Positions 37,642-50,540 of a stretch of DNA of 64,000 nucleotides are shown piece by piece. The stretch is from Lonicera japonica (taxonomy: Eukaryota; Streptophyta; Magnoliopsida; Dipsacales; Caprifoliaceae): assembly GCA_021464415.1 (NCBI GenBank), contig CM038467.1:23654011-23718010 (forward strand), in the 5' to 3' direction. Position 1 is the stretch's first letter. The number at the start of each line of letters is the position of its first letter. Below the pieces are notes generated by a model, which was given only the letters and a program-made list of their open reading frames with translations, made no database searches and was not told the origin of the DNA. A program made the translations under genes and the position numbers.

Positions 37642-38939
37642 AACAATCAGGTTAAAATATAGATCTAACAACTATTAGGTAAAAAAATTGGTTGGAGAGA
37701 GAAAAAAATTTATAGTATCATTATTCAATAAACGGGTTGACCCGGCTGATCCAAGCCTACGTTTCAATTTAGGCCAAATTTAGTTGGCACAAAATGAACT
37801 TGCCTTCTGGTTAGTCCTGCCCAAACCCGCCCAAATACCCAACCCGCCTTCAAATACTTTTATTTGACCGGGCTAGTAATTATTTGTTACGTTTCTTAAA
37901 CAATTTTATTATTAATGTTGTTTTTTTATTTTATGTAACGAGTAATGATAAGTGTACTAAATTACTAACTTATACAATGATTTATAAAATTCATTCGCAA
38001 GTGATTTAAATATATCTTAGACAATAATCAATAGATTTGGCATATCATTTCGCCTAGTAATTTGATCATTTAAGTTGGTTTATGTGTCATTACTTTATGT
38101 GTAATCAATCACTCGCAAGTGAAAAAATGTTAAGCATACATGGATGGTAAGGATCCGGCTCTTCTAAAATGCTGAAATCACTTGAGAAGTAAAGTTAGGA
38201 TCTAAACCATTAATATTTAATTGAATAGTTCAAATTAGCTTCTATTTAATAGAGCACTCTCCACAAGAATTACTTCATCTGACAATTTCATAATCTTAAC
38301 AATTTAATTTAAAATTAATGATTTAAATTAAAACATATATTTTTAAAATTATATATTACTTTTCGATAAATTAATTAATCAATAGTATCATGAATGGAAG
38401 CCACGTATGCTACTTATCAATAATGATTGAAAAATAGGAATGTGGGTAATAATAATTCATATTATTGTGGTTGGGGAAGGAAGAGGAGGGGTTTATGTGG
38501 GGGGGTGCGCACACAATTTGAGTCGTTTTTTACTATAACTGATGATAAGCTATGCATGAACTTACTAAAAAAAGGGACAGAGTGGCTCACTCTTTGGTGT
38601 AAGCGTTACCTAAATATTGTTCAGCCCCGGCCCACCGTCTTAAATTCCATTCACACCACAAAAATGGCGACTGGAGCATATCAGGCGTACACGTGTCCAA
38701 GTAGCAATTACTTCTCGCACATGCTCCATCTGTACGTGGTAACTTTCATCCCAGTCAATCTCAGTGGAGTAAAACGTAGGCTGTGACGTGCAATTACCAT
38801 CAAAGCCGCGCTGCTCAATTTAGAAGCAAAATTCAAATGAAATGTATTTTACAACATCCAAATACAATCCAATAAGATATCATTCGTTCATTCTTAAAAG
38901 ACGTTGTCAACATCTATATTGGGATCATGTCCGGAGACA
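35641..38939. other. Intergenic, no supported gene
   Basis: AT-rich with (AT)n at about 36699-36716, the (TC)23 microsatellite at 37591 and a GC-richer stretch at 38580-38820 containing ACACGTGTCC and GTGACGTGC. The stretch has an open frame but no ATG start and no recognisable domain. 37725-37870 has GGGT/ACCC strings like the 34250-35640 family. Confidence 0.5.
37591..37636. repeat. (TC)23 microsatellite
   Basis: A perfect dinucleotide run of 46 bp, likely length-variable between individuals. Confidence 0.95.
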
Positions 38940-38947
38940 TACATTAA

Positions 38948-39457
38948 GGGTGATGATATTGCCCATCCTCTTTTTTGTCACTAACATCCTCCAAAAAAGT
39001 AACATCCTTTTTTATATTACCATTCCAAGAATTTGTCACAAACATCCTTTATCATTAAGCTTAATCACTCGGCCCATATAATTTGTTCGGTATGCATAAT
39101 TTCGAATATTATAGACCGAATGAACATTCAATGTACATTCGAATCATGATAGCCGAAAGAATGATCCATTTTTCGCACATCATAGACCGAAAAAATGATC
39201 AATTTTTGCACGTCATTGGCCGAGTGAAACATTGATTGCACTCAATGTTCATTAGAATCAAAAGAACCGAAATATAGGCAATAATTCGAATATCTTGGGG
39301 CGAAACATTTCATCTCCTTCACATATCATACCCCAAATGTAGTGAATTATGTGAGTGATAGGGGGGATGTTTGTGATAAAAAAATAACACATAAAAGGAT
39401 GTTTATGATAAGGGGGATGTTAGTGATAAAAAAAAGGGATGGGCAATATCATCACCC
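38948..39457. mobile_element. Inverted-repeat MITE, GGGTG-type termini
   Basis: Termini GGGTGATGATATTGCCCATC and its reverse complement are perfect over more than 20 bp and continue into a TTTTTTGTCACTAACATCC-type arm. An exact 8-bp duplication, TACATTAA, flanks it (38940-38947 and 39458-39465). It is 510 bp long and non-coding. It shares the GGGTG-TGATATTG terminal pattern with the element at 6695-7684, so both belong to one family. Confidence 0.88.
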
Positions 39458-39721
39458 TACATTAACCCGTCTGAAATACGTATAAAATTTAACTCGCGCA
39501 CAAATTTTTATGTATAAATACATATTCTCATGTAAAGTATAATTTTTTTAATTATAATATTCTTAACCTATGTTCTTAGTGTACTGGTTAATATTTCTTA
39601 TATATACTAAGCCTGAACGAAAGTTAGATACCAATTAAATTAAAAAAAGAATCAAATGATAATAAGATACAATTTTGAGAGAAACAATTTAATTTAAAGA
39701 AAAACGGGACAATTAAAAAAA

Positions 39722-40313
39722 AAGGTCTTATTAGAGAAAGATTTTCACACTAAAGCAATGAATAATTTTTTTGTAAATAAAGAGCCTATTTTTTATTTTA
39801 TTAATAATATAACATGTGTGTTTTTTTTTTCATTATAAAATGACATCCCAACCCTTAAAATAAACTAAAAAAATACCAATATGCATTAAAATATGGATTG
39901 CAATATGAACTTTACAGTCTATATTTCACTGAAATATGAACTTTGCAGTCCATATTTTACTGCAATATGAACTTTGCAGTCCATATTTTTTGTGCAAAGT
40001 TCATATTGCAGTCCATATTTTACTGCAATGTGAACTTTGCAGTTCATATTTTTAGTGCAAAGTTCATATTGTAGTCTATATTTCACTGTAATATTCATAT
40101 TTTTTGTGCAAATTTCATAAAGAGGGGGTAATTTAGGTAATATATAACATGTTTTTATTAATTAAATGATATTTAAATTTATGCAAATACCTTCATTTAA
40201 AATATAAAATAAAATAGGCCTCTTACACTAATTACCAATTAAAAATAAGCCCTTCATTCAAAAAAATATTATTCATTGGAGTTTTGGTAAAAATCAATGT
40301 GTAGTAAGACCTT
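39722..40313. mobile_element. MITE with long inverted repeats and an internal inverted array
   Basis: The ends AAGGTCTTATT and AGTAAGACCTT open inverted arms of about 80 bp or more, both containing CAATGAATAAT and a CCTATTTT/AAAATAGG stretch. At 39895-40115 there are repeated ATATGAACTTTGCAGTCCAT units, first in one orientation and then in the other. No duplication of flanking bases was found. Confidence 0.62.
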
Positions 40314-41528
40314 CCACCTAATTTCTAGAAAGGATAATAAGTTATTATTGTATACAGTGTGCCACATTTTAGTTTATCTTTGTACATAACCGTTTCGTTT
40401 CAAGCACTTTTGAAGTTCTGTCACGTAAATTTTTTAATATCATATATAATTTTGATCATATGTTTCTCAAAAAAAAAAAAAGACATTTAAACAACATAAT
40501 AACACACATGTTAGCAATAGTCAAATAAGTATATTACGAGAATATATTTTTTTATAACATATCTACCTCGATCCTAGTATACAATTTGATTGGGTGAGTG
40601 AGTTATCCTAATTAATTGGTAAGTCACTTACCCGAATTTAGGAGATGTCAGTTTCATCTGGAATGGGAGGATTTTTCTTATTATTGTAATAAATAAATAA
40701 AAAACGAGACATTTCTCTTCTTAAAAAATAAAAAAAAAATAAAGTACACAATTTGCGTACCAATTTTTTTTTATTTTTTTTTACATAATCTGCGGGTCAA
40801 TTTAACATTTTAATATATTAGAATCCGATACGTAGATCACAATATTTTGCATTTACTGTTATTGCACAAAATGCCATACGCTCGGAAATAGGCACTTTCT
40901 ATCCCTAGCTGGTCAATGACACAGTGACACATGAATTACACCCTCCATGCATGCATTGGTCGCACCAGGTGATCTTATATATATATGCAAATTCATAAAT
41001 AGATCGGCCCCAGTTGAAGAGGCCAGTGTTGCATATATATATATATATTTATCCCCAATGTTCTAGCAAATGCAATTGTATAGGAAAAATAATGGCACAA
41101 ACATGACCCAATGTTCACCATAATTGTTTCTAAAATTTCAAAATTTTATCTATATACAACTTCTTAGCAACTCAAATAATTATGTCTCGTGGTAATTAAT
41201 ACGACAAAAGAAAAAAAAATGTTATACAAATGAATCAAATTTTCAAAAAAATATATAGTATTCAAGCTATAACTTTATTTTGGCACACGCATACAACATA
41301 AAAAAAAAATAATAAACAAAAAATGCAAGTTCAAGTATATACTTAGTAACACTTTAATTATATAATTCACAAATACTTTAAATATAAAAAATTCGAAATA
41401 CTTAAACAAATGTAAAAGCATTCAAAAAGCAATTATCATGTTTCCATATTTACAAATTAAAAAAATATAATGTCCATAATTAAAAAACTAAATAGTCTTG
41501 AATATGTGATACCTAACATATTCTTTCA
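40314..41528. other. Intergenic, no supported gene
   Basis: AT-rich spacer with (AT)n runs near 40978 and 41035. Nothing codes. Confidence 0.5.
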
Positions 41529-41761
41529 AGCTTCGTTTGATGTGCATGATTAAAAGGTAAGATAAGATAATTCTATCATATCCCATATTTAGTGTTTGTT
41601 GAGATTAGATATTGGGGTGGATTATTTATCTCATTCAAGGCTTTTCATCCCACCAAGAGAGGGATTAATAAACCTTACCTAAGAGGTGTGATTGTTTTAT
41701 CCTGTCCGGATAGAATAAATAATCATATCCGACTTTTTAATCCGACGCATCAAACACACCC
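41529..41761. mobile_element. Probable Tourist/Harbinger-like MITE
   Basis: The left end (GCTTCGTTTGATGTGCATGATTAAAA) and the reverse complement of the right end (GGGTGTGTTTGATGCGTCGG, then ATTAAAAAG) form imperfect inverted repeats. The flanks are TCA and TTA, where Harbinger-type elements would have matching TWA. The interior has a GGATAGAATAAATAATCATATCC-like arm. Confidence 0.5.
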
Positions 41762-42056
41762 TTATAGAAAAAAAGAAAAGAATGAAACAAATAAAATTTT
41801 GATTATGATTATGATATCGCACCTAATCCTAAATGGTCAAACCTATAGTATACCTTTTGAAAATAGGTTCTCAGAGGAGGAGTTGTGGCGGCATCTTCTC
41901 TGTCCGTACCATCCATCTCACCTTCTCATCCCTATCGCTGTCCGACAATGATGAATTGTCATATAACAATTTCTCATTTTCTTCCATCTCTAAGTTTATT
42001 TGGTCATTCAACCATGGTTCTTACAAATCTACCTCTTCATTTTCTTCATTTTTTTT

Positions 42057-42350
42057 CATCCACACTTTCCTCATCGTCCATGTCCAGCCATTTGTCTTCT
42101 TCATTCCCATCATCAAACTCTTCGGAACTTAAATATGTTTTATTGTTGTCTTCGATATTCACATTTAGATGTTCAACATATAGATGTTTAATGGGTTCTT
42201 CACCCATAAGTTTATGAACCTATTGAAACACGGCAACAGGTTGGGGATGGACTCCGTTGTGTACAAAATGTGGTGAGTTAGGGGGACTAGGGGTAGAAGA
42301 GAGCCTTGCCCTTTTGCTCGGTTCCAAGATAGCAAGAAATGAATTGCACC
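42057..42350 (-). pseudogene. Unclassified coding relic, proline- then acid-rich
   Basis: The minus strand reads a protein-like frame with one TAG. A basic/proline part (PSKRARLSSTPSPPNSPHF) is followed by VHKLMGEEPIKHLYVEHLNV and then an acidic run (EEFDDGNEEDKWLDMDDEES). Coding-like sequence continues towards 41890 in other frames. It may be the N-terminal region of a transposase or a host gene fragment. I do not recognise a family. Confidence 0.4.
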
Positions 42351-42360
42351 TTTTTTAGAG

Positions 42361-43219
42361 ATGGTTTTAGGTTAGTATTTGTGATTTCTCAAAAAAAAAA
42401 TTATTATCTTTTTTTTCACGATGTCAATTGATGCATTATAATAAATGAACACGATCAATGCAATTCCAATCTTTTTTTTTCTTGGTAATTCTCAATCTTT
42501 CAAATTCTCATATACGTAACAATAAAGAGAATACCAAAATACATGAACACTTCTTAGTCAAACAGAATTTACGAGTGTAACACAATATACTTAAAGTTGT
42601 ATATTAATTCATACTCCAAACGACATCACAATATTGTACGTGTGTGGAAAATTTAGAACCAAATGCTCGTTCTAATAATGTCATAACGATATTGTTGTTT
42701 GTCAACTTAGATCATATTATTGTGTTTGGGTACGTGGTCATTTGTGTTTTAGGTTGTATTTTTGCCTAGCATATATAACTTGACTTGATAAGAGACACAA
42801 CAGCACAAACATGACTTCGCATGTGATTCTTGTTATTTTAAGTTATGATAATTGTGGCACATACTTGAACATAACACAGTAAATACAATTACAATCGTTG
42901 CATCTAATTAAATAGACATGTCTTAAGTCCTAACACAAATAGAAATAAATTATTATTTTCTCATTTAAACACAAAAACAATACAAACACAAATTTTATGT
43001 ATGTCAATTTCGTGCCAAACTCGTTTCATGATGTGTTTTGGTTTGGTTTCCAAAAATGGTCACCAACTCAGTAGGAAATACCACGAGGCACGTGCCAACA
43101 TCCAACTTAACAAGTGCGTACATCGCTAGAAAATGTTTTATGGTGCATGACGCAAGAAATGTCGCAATAAAATCCAACGCTCTCCATTAAGGAAAAAAAA
43201 AAACAAAAAAAACTCCGCC
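42361..43219. other. Intergenic and upstream region, no supported gene
   Basis: AT-rich sequence leading to the promoter of the second transporter. No coding frame is recognised. Confidence 0.5.
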
Positions 43220-43230
43220 TATATATATAT
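43220..43230 (+). promoter_or_regulatory. TATA box of the second WAT1-related gene
   Basis: TATATATATAT lies 270 bp before the start codon. The interval to 43500 has no ATG, so the leader is likely a continuous CT-rich 5' UTR. Confidence 0.5.
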
Positions 43231-43332
43231 TAGATCTCTCTCTCTCTCTAACTATCATTTCAAGAACACTTGAATACTTACCTTTCTCTCGCTATATCTC
43301 ATTACAACCAAGAAGAAGTTAAAGTACTTGAG

Positions 43333-43350
43333 CTCCCTCCCTCCCTCCCT

Positions 43351-43398
<48 letters not shown>
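43333..43398 (+). repeat. (CTCC)n followed by (CT)n in the 5' UTR
   Basis: About six CTCC units run into about twenty CT units, 100-165 bp before the start codon. CT microsatellites in 5' UTRs are common in plants and can affect expression; length variation is likely. Confidence 0.9.
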
Positions 43399-43402
<4 letters not shown>

Positions 43403-43499
43403 CAATTCTTGCTTGTTCTTTTGTAACACACAGAAATACTTTTAGAGAGAGAAAATAAATTTAGGATTTATATATATATATTAATTAAATTAATTAAAG

Positions 43500-44373
43500 A
43501 TGGGAAAATCAATGGACTTGAGAGTGTGTAATAGTATACATGGGTTAAAGGCAGCAATGATGATGGTGGTGGTACAAATAGTGATGGCTGGTGTTAATAT
43601 TTTCTACAAATTGGCCGCTAATGATGGTATGAGCTTAAGGGTTTTGGTCGCCTATAGGTTCTTGTTCGCCGCTGCTTTTGTTCTTCCTCTTGCTCTCTAC
43701 CTTGATAGGTAAAATTAATCTTCTTTCTTTCTTTCTTTCTTTCTTTTTGATAATTTTATGTGGACATTATATATAAGGTGGCAATTCTCCTCTTCTAAAT
43801 TTGGGAAAACTATAAATTTGTGATTTTGCTAATAAAAAATAAATGAATGATGAAGTTCAGTGCTTTCAAATTTAAAAAACAGTAGCTAAATTTATTTCAT
43901 TTTTGAATAAATTTTTATATAAAGAATTGTTTCACCTATGGTATAAAAAATATATGAACAACACATCAAATGAACGGCTCCCTAGTTTGTTTGCATAAAA
44001 ATTAAATAGATTTAACATTTCTCTTGAAAAGATGAAATAATATGATTTTATTTTCCTTGTTTTTTGGGAAAGCGGAACGCTCTGGCGTAAGCTAAAACGG
44101 CATTTTCAAAGCCTTGTGTTAAAATTCAGTGCAATTGTATTTCAAGTTTTCTTCTATGTATCTAAAATTGGGAGTCAACTGTTTTTTCCAAAACATATCA
44201 TATATAGTTAGAGTACCAAATTTCGTATTTTTAAATTTTATTTTGACAAAGGTGTTTTTAAAGTATCAGGAATATTTAAGTTCGAATCTCATTTAATTTT
44301 TTTTTTGAACGAGAGTCTCATCTAATCTAATGAAACAAAAAGTAGACATGGTATTAATGAATTTTGATCTCTC

Positions 44374-44404
<31 letters not shown>

Positions 44405-47400
44405 AAAGAGTTCAAGTTATATCGAGTGTAAAACTTTTTACACTTACAATTTTTTTTTTAATTTCATAATTTATCAGTCTAACAGTTAAATTAGTTTATT
44501 ATAATATTTCAAAGATACGTGCAAAAAATTAAAATAATCGGAGATGCGTAAGTCCTTCATCATAATTATGTTATATATTAGATTATTATGAACCTTACAA
44601 TAAATTAGTAAAAGTGGTGTGATTATATGGTTACAAATATCGAATTAGTTCAAAACTTTGCATGTTTAATAAATACAATAAAAGTAGCTTATCAAAAGGT
44701 GGAATTGATAAATTACAAATATGAGAAAAAATTATAGATGAGTGTAAAACTTTTTATTCTTACACTAATGTAACTTAAACCTTCCTCATATATATATACA
44801 CCAAGTATTTTTCGTTCCGAATGGCATAGTGAGATAAAAAATTGATAGTTAAAAATAGTGAATTTTGATCTTTTAATATATTTGTATAGATATTCATCTA
44901 ATAAATACCCTTGTCCCAAAGTACACATGTTACTATCGTGTTATGTGGCAGGAAGAGAAGACCAAAACTGACATGGACAGTAATGTGGCAAGGATTTTTC
45001 TGTGCACTATTTGGGTATGCGTTCATGCATAACTTTTATTTTGTGCTATTATAACCCCCTATTTATTATGGGGAAATGCTATTAACACTCCACTTTAATA
45101 TTAAGGCACTTCATTTTTATTTTTAGTGACACTTATATATGCATTTTGGGACACTTTTTATGTCACTAAAAATAAAAGTGGAGTGCCTTAGAACAAAAGT
45201 GGAGTGCTAATATCATTTCCCTTTATTATGTGCCATATTTATAAATATGTGTGTATATATATTATATTTTTATGCAGACTAATCTCTAACAGCATTTTTC
45301 GTAGTTAAAATGTTAAAAAAAATAAAAAATTGTGACAAAATAATGTTGATAAAGGCTGGTCCATATATATATATATATATGGAGCAATTCACACCAAAAA
45401 TTTCTCTCATATATATATATTATATTGGCACAATGCAAAAATATTGATACCTAATAACGCAAATTGTTAATTTTATTTTAACATGTGTTTTTATTAAGAG
45501 CACTTGTTAAAGGTTGAAATTATCCCACTACTCGATCTGTGGGAAAAAATAGTACGAAACTCCTAATCGTAAATATATTTCCTTTCTTAATTAATTAATT
45601 GTTAGGCCTGACAACTGGCATTTTCTAGAATTAGCAAAATGATTAGTACATAATTTTTTGATTAATGATTAGTACATAATTTATTATCTTGAAATTAATT
45701 GTGAAATTGCAGAAGTATTTTTGGTAGGATATTTTTTACGCCTGTAAATTGAAAATTTTCCTTTTTACAGGGGACCAATTGCTCAAAATTTATACGCGGA
45801 GAGCTTGGTATTAACTTCCGCCACGTTCGCTTCTGCTATGTCCAATCTCATTCCCGCTATGACGTTTGTCCTGGCCATCATTTTTAGGTATAACTATCTA
45901 AGATTACCTTACGTTCGTGTGTGCAATTTGCCTTTTTTTTTTATTTGTATAAAATACTTGAATCTTGTTGAAACTTTTTTTTTTTTTTAAGAAAAATATG
46001 ATATGAGGATAAAATTGACAATTTAAAAATATAGCATAACTTCATGGGAAATAAATTATAGCTTAACTTTTCATTCTTGGTTTCTTTATTTTTAAAAATC
46101 AAACTAATATAGGTGACCGTAAATATTTATAATGATAATTACAAATTATTTTTCAACGGTTCAAATTTAGATCGTCATATATATGAACTAAGTTTTACTT
46201 CTGTAGACAAATTGCTGCGTCCAAATGCGTCTCACATTTCAATGCTTATCTTTCAAAGATTTGGTTTCTCTAAGTTGGCACAATGAATGTGCAAATTAAG
46301 TTGTGAAATCTTACACATTAATTTTAAGCAAAACAACTTTTATTAACTTTTATTTAATGGAAATCTTGTCATAATTAATGATACACTTTCTCTGGCAAGG
46401 AGGCTCAATCTAAAACAAGTGTTCCAAATTTTTGTTTTACCACAATGGTCATTGTGACAAATTTAAGGAGCTCAATCCTATATTGCACATAAATTAATTG
46501 CTAAAAAAGGGTAAAAAAATATGTTTGATTTATGTGTTAAAGCATTTACAATGATAAATTTAATAGTATAATACGTAAAGTATATTTACTCTGCTTATTC
46601 TAAGAGTCGAACTGTTGAGCGGTGATTTAGAGTAACCTTTTTTGAAACCAAATACATAAGAAAAAACCTCTTATACGCCAAAGGTAACTTTGAAATGTGT
46701 GCAAGATTAAAAGGCTAAACGCATTACTCGCGCAAAAGGCGTACGCATTTCTAATTAAACTTTAGTGGCTCACACTACTATGTTAATAATTATTTGCTCC
46801 TGCTTGGCTATGCCCTTTTATGGCCACATCCTTTTAGGTATAAAAATAGCCCATGCATTGTAGTAATGCGTCTTGCTTGATTTAACTTGCACGCATTCTA
46901 AAAATGCGTTCATCTCCTTCACGCGTTATTCTTATGTGTCTTACACCCTTGGCAGTTGAATAACATATTTGGATTACAAATGCAATTCAATTATATGCTA
47001 AACATTACACGTATTAGTTATGTGTATAGTAAAAAAAATAGTAGAACTTAACTTTATCATCATACGCATGCTTTACGAAATATTGTTTTATCTTACTATA
47101 AGACATGATTACATGTACACGTAAAATAAATCTAACATATTTATCTTACTTACTCATATCATTGTGGATACTCTTACTGTCAGTGCTCTTTGATTAAATC
47201 ATAGCATTCTAATCTTTATTTCTGTGGGGTCCAATTAATCAGGTTGGAGAGGCTGGAATTTGATAAGGTATCAGGCAAGGCAAAAGTGATAGGTACATTG
47301 ATGGGCATAGGAGGGGCAATGCTCCTTACATTCTACAAAGGGCTGGAAATCAAAATGTGGTCAAACACCATTGACCTTTTGCACAATGGTCAACATCCTG

Positions 47401-49055
47401 GTCGACACGTGTCTCACAATCACATCTTGGGTGCTTTAATGGCTGTGCTGGCTTGTTTTGGTGGTTCACTTTCATTGATTTTTCAGGTGATCTTAATTTT
47501 TTTGTAAGATAATAAGTTCACATTTTTAAATTATTATAATTAAAATTCAATATATATATTAATAAAATTTGAGTAAAAGGAGTTATTCATATTTTACAAA
47601 CAATGTGAATATATCATATTGCGTCGTTAGTTAAATAAACATTCAAGTTCAACTTTTATCTTAACAAACTATTATTTAATTAATGCAAATCATCACTTTT
47701 AAAAAATATATATTCAGATACTTGTTGATAGTAAAAATATCACATTGTCCATTTCAAACCCCTAATGAAGTGATAGGAAACACTAAGTATAACTTGTGTC
47801 CTCCTACATCATATATTTCAAATGGAAGCTTAGTAATTAAAAAGAGTTATGCTCTTCCCCAACTCATCCGCTATTGAATCTTAGCTACCCGCACCTCTAG
47901 AATCATTTTTCATCGTCATACATCAAAGACAAACCACATCGTGTAGTTGAAAATGAGATTGGGAATACCAAAAAAAGTTTTCATTAGCACATTCGCAAAG
48001 ATTTGGGTAAGGATAGTCGCATAAATTTTTATTATAATACTGTATTGTACAATAAGCGAAAGTTAAAATTTAATTTTTTTTATCATATAGTTAACCGCTG
48101 TTCATTTGGTAAAACAATTACTACTTTAGATTACTAACATCATTATTATTCTTGATTATTAATGCGACAGGCTAAGATGAGTGAAAAGTACCCATGCCCT
48201 TATTCAAGCACTGCTTTAATATCTGTGATTGGAGCAATTCAAGCTGTTGTGTTGGCCCTTTGCATTGAGAAAGACTGGAGCCAATGGAAACTGGGATGGA
48301 ACATTAGACTCCTCACAGTTGCTTACACTGTATGCTTAATTACATATATTCTTCCTTAATCTCCCCTCTCCCTCTTTTAATTTAATTTATTGATAAATTA
48401 ATCTTAATTACAATAATAAAATCACTTTTAACATTTAGTTTCATTATTAGGGAACTGTGGCCTCAGGATTAATGGTGACTTTCATCATGACGTGTGTGCG
48501 TATGCGGGGCCCACTATTTGTGTCCGTTTTTAGCCCTCTCATGCTCGTGGTTGTAGCCATTGCTGGATCTCTTCTACTAGATGAAAAATTGCACCTTGGA
48601 AGGTACATATTTATCTGATAAAAAAAAAGAAAGAAAAAAGAATTGTCCTCTTTAAAACGGGGTTGTATATTTTTATACGATTTTTAACGATTTGTTTTAT
48701 TGATAGTGTGCTAGGGGCAGTGGTAATAGTATGTGGGCTATATTTGGTGCTGTGGGGGAAAGGGAAAGAGATGAAAAGGAGAGCACAATTGATGCCATCT
48801 TCTTGCTCAAAAGATGCACAGCAACAAGTACATGTACCTGATGGTGCCTCCATCAACTCTTCTCCTTTAGCAGAGAATAACAAAACTGGTAGCAACATTC
48901 TGGCCATTTCACCCAATTTCCTCCCTATGATTGGTAATAATATTGATGACGTTAGTGATGAAGAATTTTCAATAAAAAGTGCTGAAAAAGAAACAAAAGA
49001 AGATGATGAAGAAGTGGGGATGTGTAGAAGGATGGACGTGAATGCGGAGAAATAA
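43500..49055 (+). CDS. WAT1-related (nodulin MtN21/EamA-type) transporter, second paralogue
   Basis: Seven exons join in phase: 43500-43708, 44952-45014, 45771-45887, 47243-47486, 48171-48329, 48451-48602 and 48707-49055. They encode 430 residues. Exons 2, 3 and 6 (63, 117 and 152 bp) have exactly the lengths of the 21553 gene, and all intron phases agree, so the two are duplicates. Family motifs are NIFYKLAANDGMSLRVLVAY, NLYAESLVLTSATFASAMSN, WSQWKLGWNIRLLTVAY, GPLFVSVFSPLML, LHLGR and VLGAVVIVCGLYLVLWGKGKE. Two EamA domains and about ten helices are expected. The cytosolic tail is longer and acidic (KETKEDDEEVG), unlike the Ser/Asn tail of the paralogue. Introns are larger, and intron 2 carries a MITE. 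Substrate and membrane are not decidable from sequence. Confidence 0.9.
45071..45221. mobile_element. 151-bp Mutator-like MITE in intron 2 of the transporter
   Basis: It is almost entirely two inverted arms starting GGGAAATGCTATTAACACTC and, from the other side, GGGAAATGATATTAGCACTC. An exact 9-bp duplication, TTTATTATG, flanks it (45062-45070 and 45222-45230). The intronic transcript would fold into a strong hairpin, a possible small-RNA source. Confidence 0.88.
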
Positions 49056-50540
49056 AGATTTGTATGAGTAAATGTAAAACATACTTAAAACTGAACCAAT
49101 TATTTGGTATAAACTAACGTGATAGTGAGCAACAAAATTTGTCAAACTAATGCCACATCAGTTTATATAAAAAATTAATAGACAGATAGAATAACGTTAA
49201 AGTTTTCGTTTATATGTCCTAATACAATATATAACAACCTTTGAGTGTTGTCATTCCTATTTTTTAGTTAATATGGAGGTGGCACACTTGGACAGTGTTC
49301 ATTAATTAATATGGAGTCGTTTTATATATTTTTTAACAGTGAGTTTACAAATTTTTAAGGACAACATGTCAATATTTGTGTATGTTATATATATATATAT
49401 ATATACATGTGGGTAATATTGGTACTAGCCGCTGATTTTGTATGTTTGTCTACCGACTTAATGGAGATGTTTGACCAAAGTTAAGAATATATATAATGTT
49501 CTTTGATTTTATTAGCTTTACCCATGTATTATTTTTATAAGCATACTACTGCACTTAAAACGTGTCTTGGAGAAAATATGCACAAAATAATGTGTCACAT
49601 TATGATTGATAAAAGACTGTAAACAATCCTTATAAATGCATTTAAGAACAACTTTCATTGGAAATGACACTTCATTTTGTGCGTGTTTTTTGTGCATTCT
49701 TTATTGATTTTAAAGGGGTTTATCCAAGTAATTGGCTTTTGGATTGGGCTGTGGATTGCCTAATCTAAGTTAAAGTGGGCAATTATAAACGACATGCTTG
49801 TTGAGCCATTGAGGTCCAAAGAGAAAGTTGCATTAGGCCCAAAGTAGGAAAGTCCAAAACCGAACGCAATATGCACAATCGTTAATTTACATAATATACA
49901 ATATTGTAAGCCTTTTAAAAAGTCACTCTCCTTCTTACCCGTTAGTATCTTTATTTTTCTTGTAATAAAGAGATTATAAGTTCGATTCACATAGATAAAA
50001 AAATTATATCTCTTTGTATCTTTTAAGAAAAATTATACACTATTATAAATGCTTTTTTTCTATCTCGTATTTCTCAATTCTTGTATTATGATTAAAGAGT
50101 TCCAACTCAATGGTAATGATATATTTTAAAAAAAAAAAAAAATCAACTCAAGAACTCATTTTTTTCCCTCTTTTAGCTACCAACGATGATGGCTGAATTG
50201 TAATAAAAGGTCAAATTGGTATATCACTCTATTTTATGGAACTTTAGCCACAGTCTCTAGTTAATAAGAAATAAAGAAGAGCTTCAAATTAGATATATTC
50301 ACGATAGATAAGCTAGAGTGAATAAATGAAAATGATACTGAGAATTGTGTAGTTACAATAGAAGTTAGAATCACATGAAACTTTTCTTTATTTTTTTATC
50401 AACTAGAGACTGTTAAGAGTAATACATGCAAACTCAAACACACACACACAAAAAAAAAAAAAACCTTAATTTAGTGCGCACAAACTAATTCAAGATAACT
50501 TAATTTAGCACGCCCAAGTTTAGCTCGAATAAGTGTAGAA
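49056..50540. other. 3' flank and intergenic, no supported gene
   Basis: AT-rich sequence with (AT)n at 49389-49406 and a poly(A) run near 50130. No gene is seen. Confidence 0.5.

Noticed and set aside
38427..38786. 119-residue plus-strand open frame
   Set aside because: It begins without ATG, has no family motifs and sits in mixed-composition DNA; no splice context supports it.
43270..43458. Upstream open frame before the second transporter with a Leu-Ser repeat
   Set aside because: It has no ATG and is a translation of the CT microsatellite.
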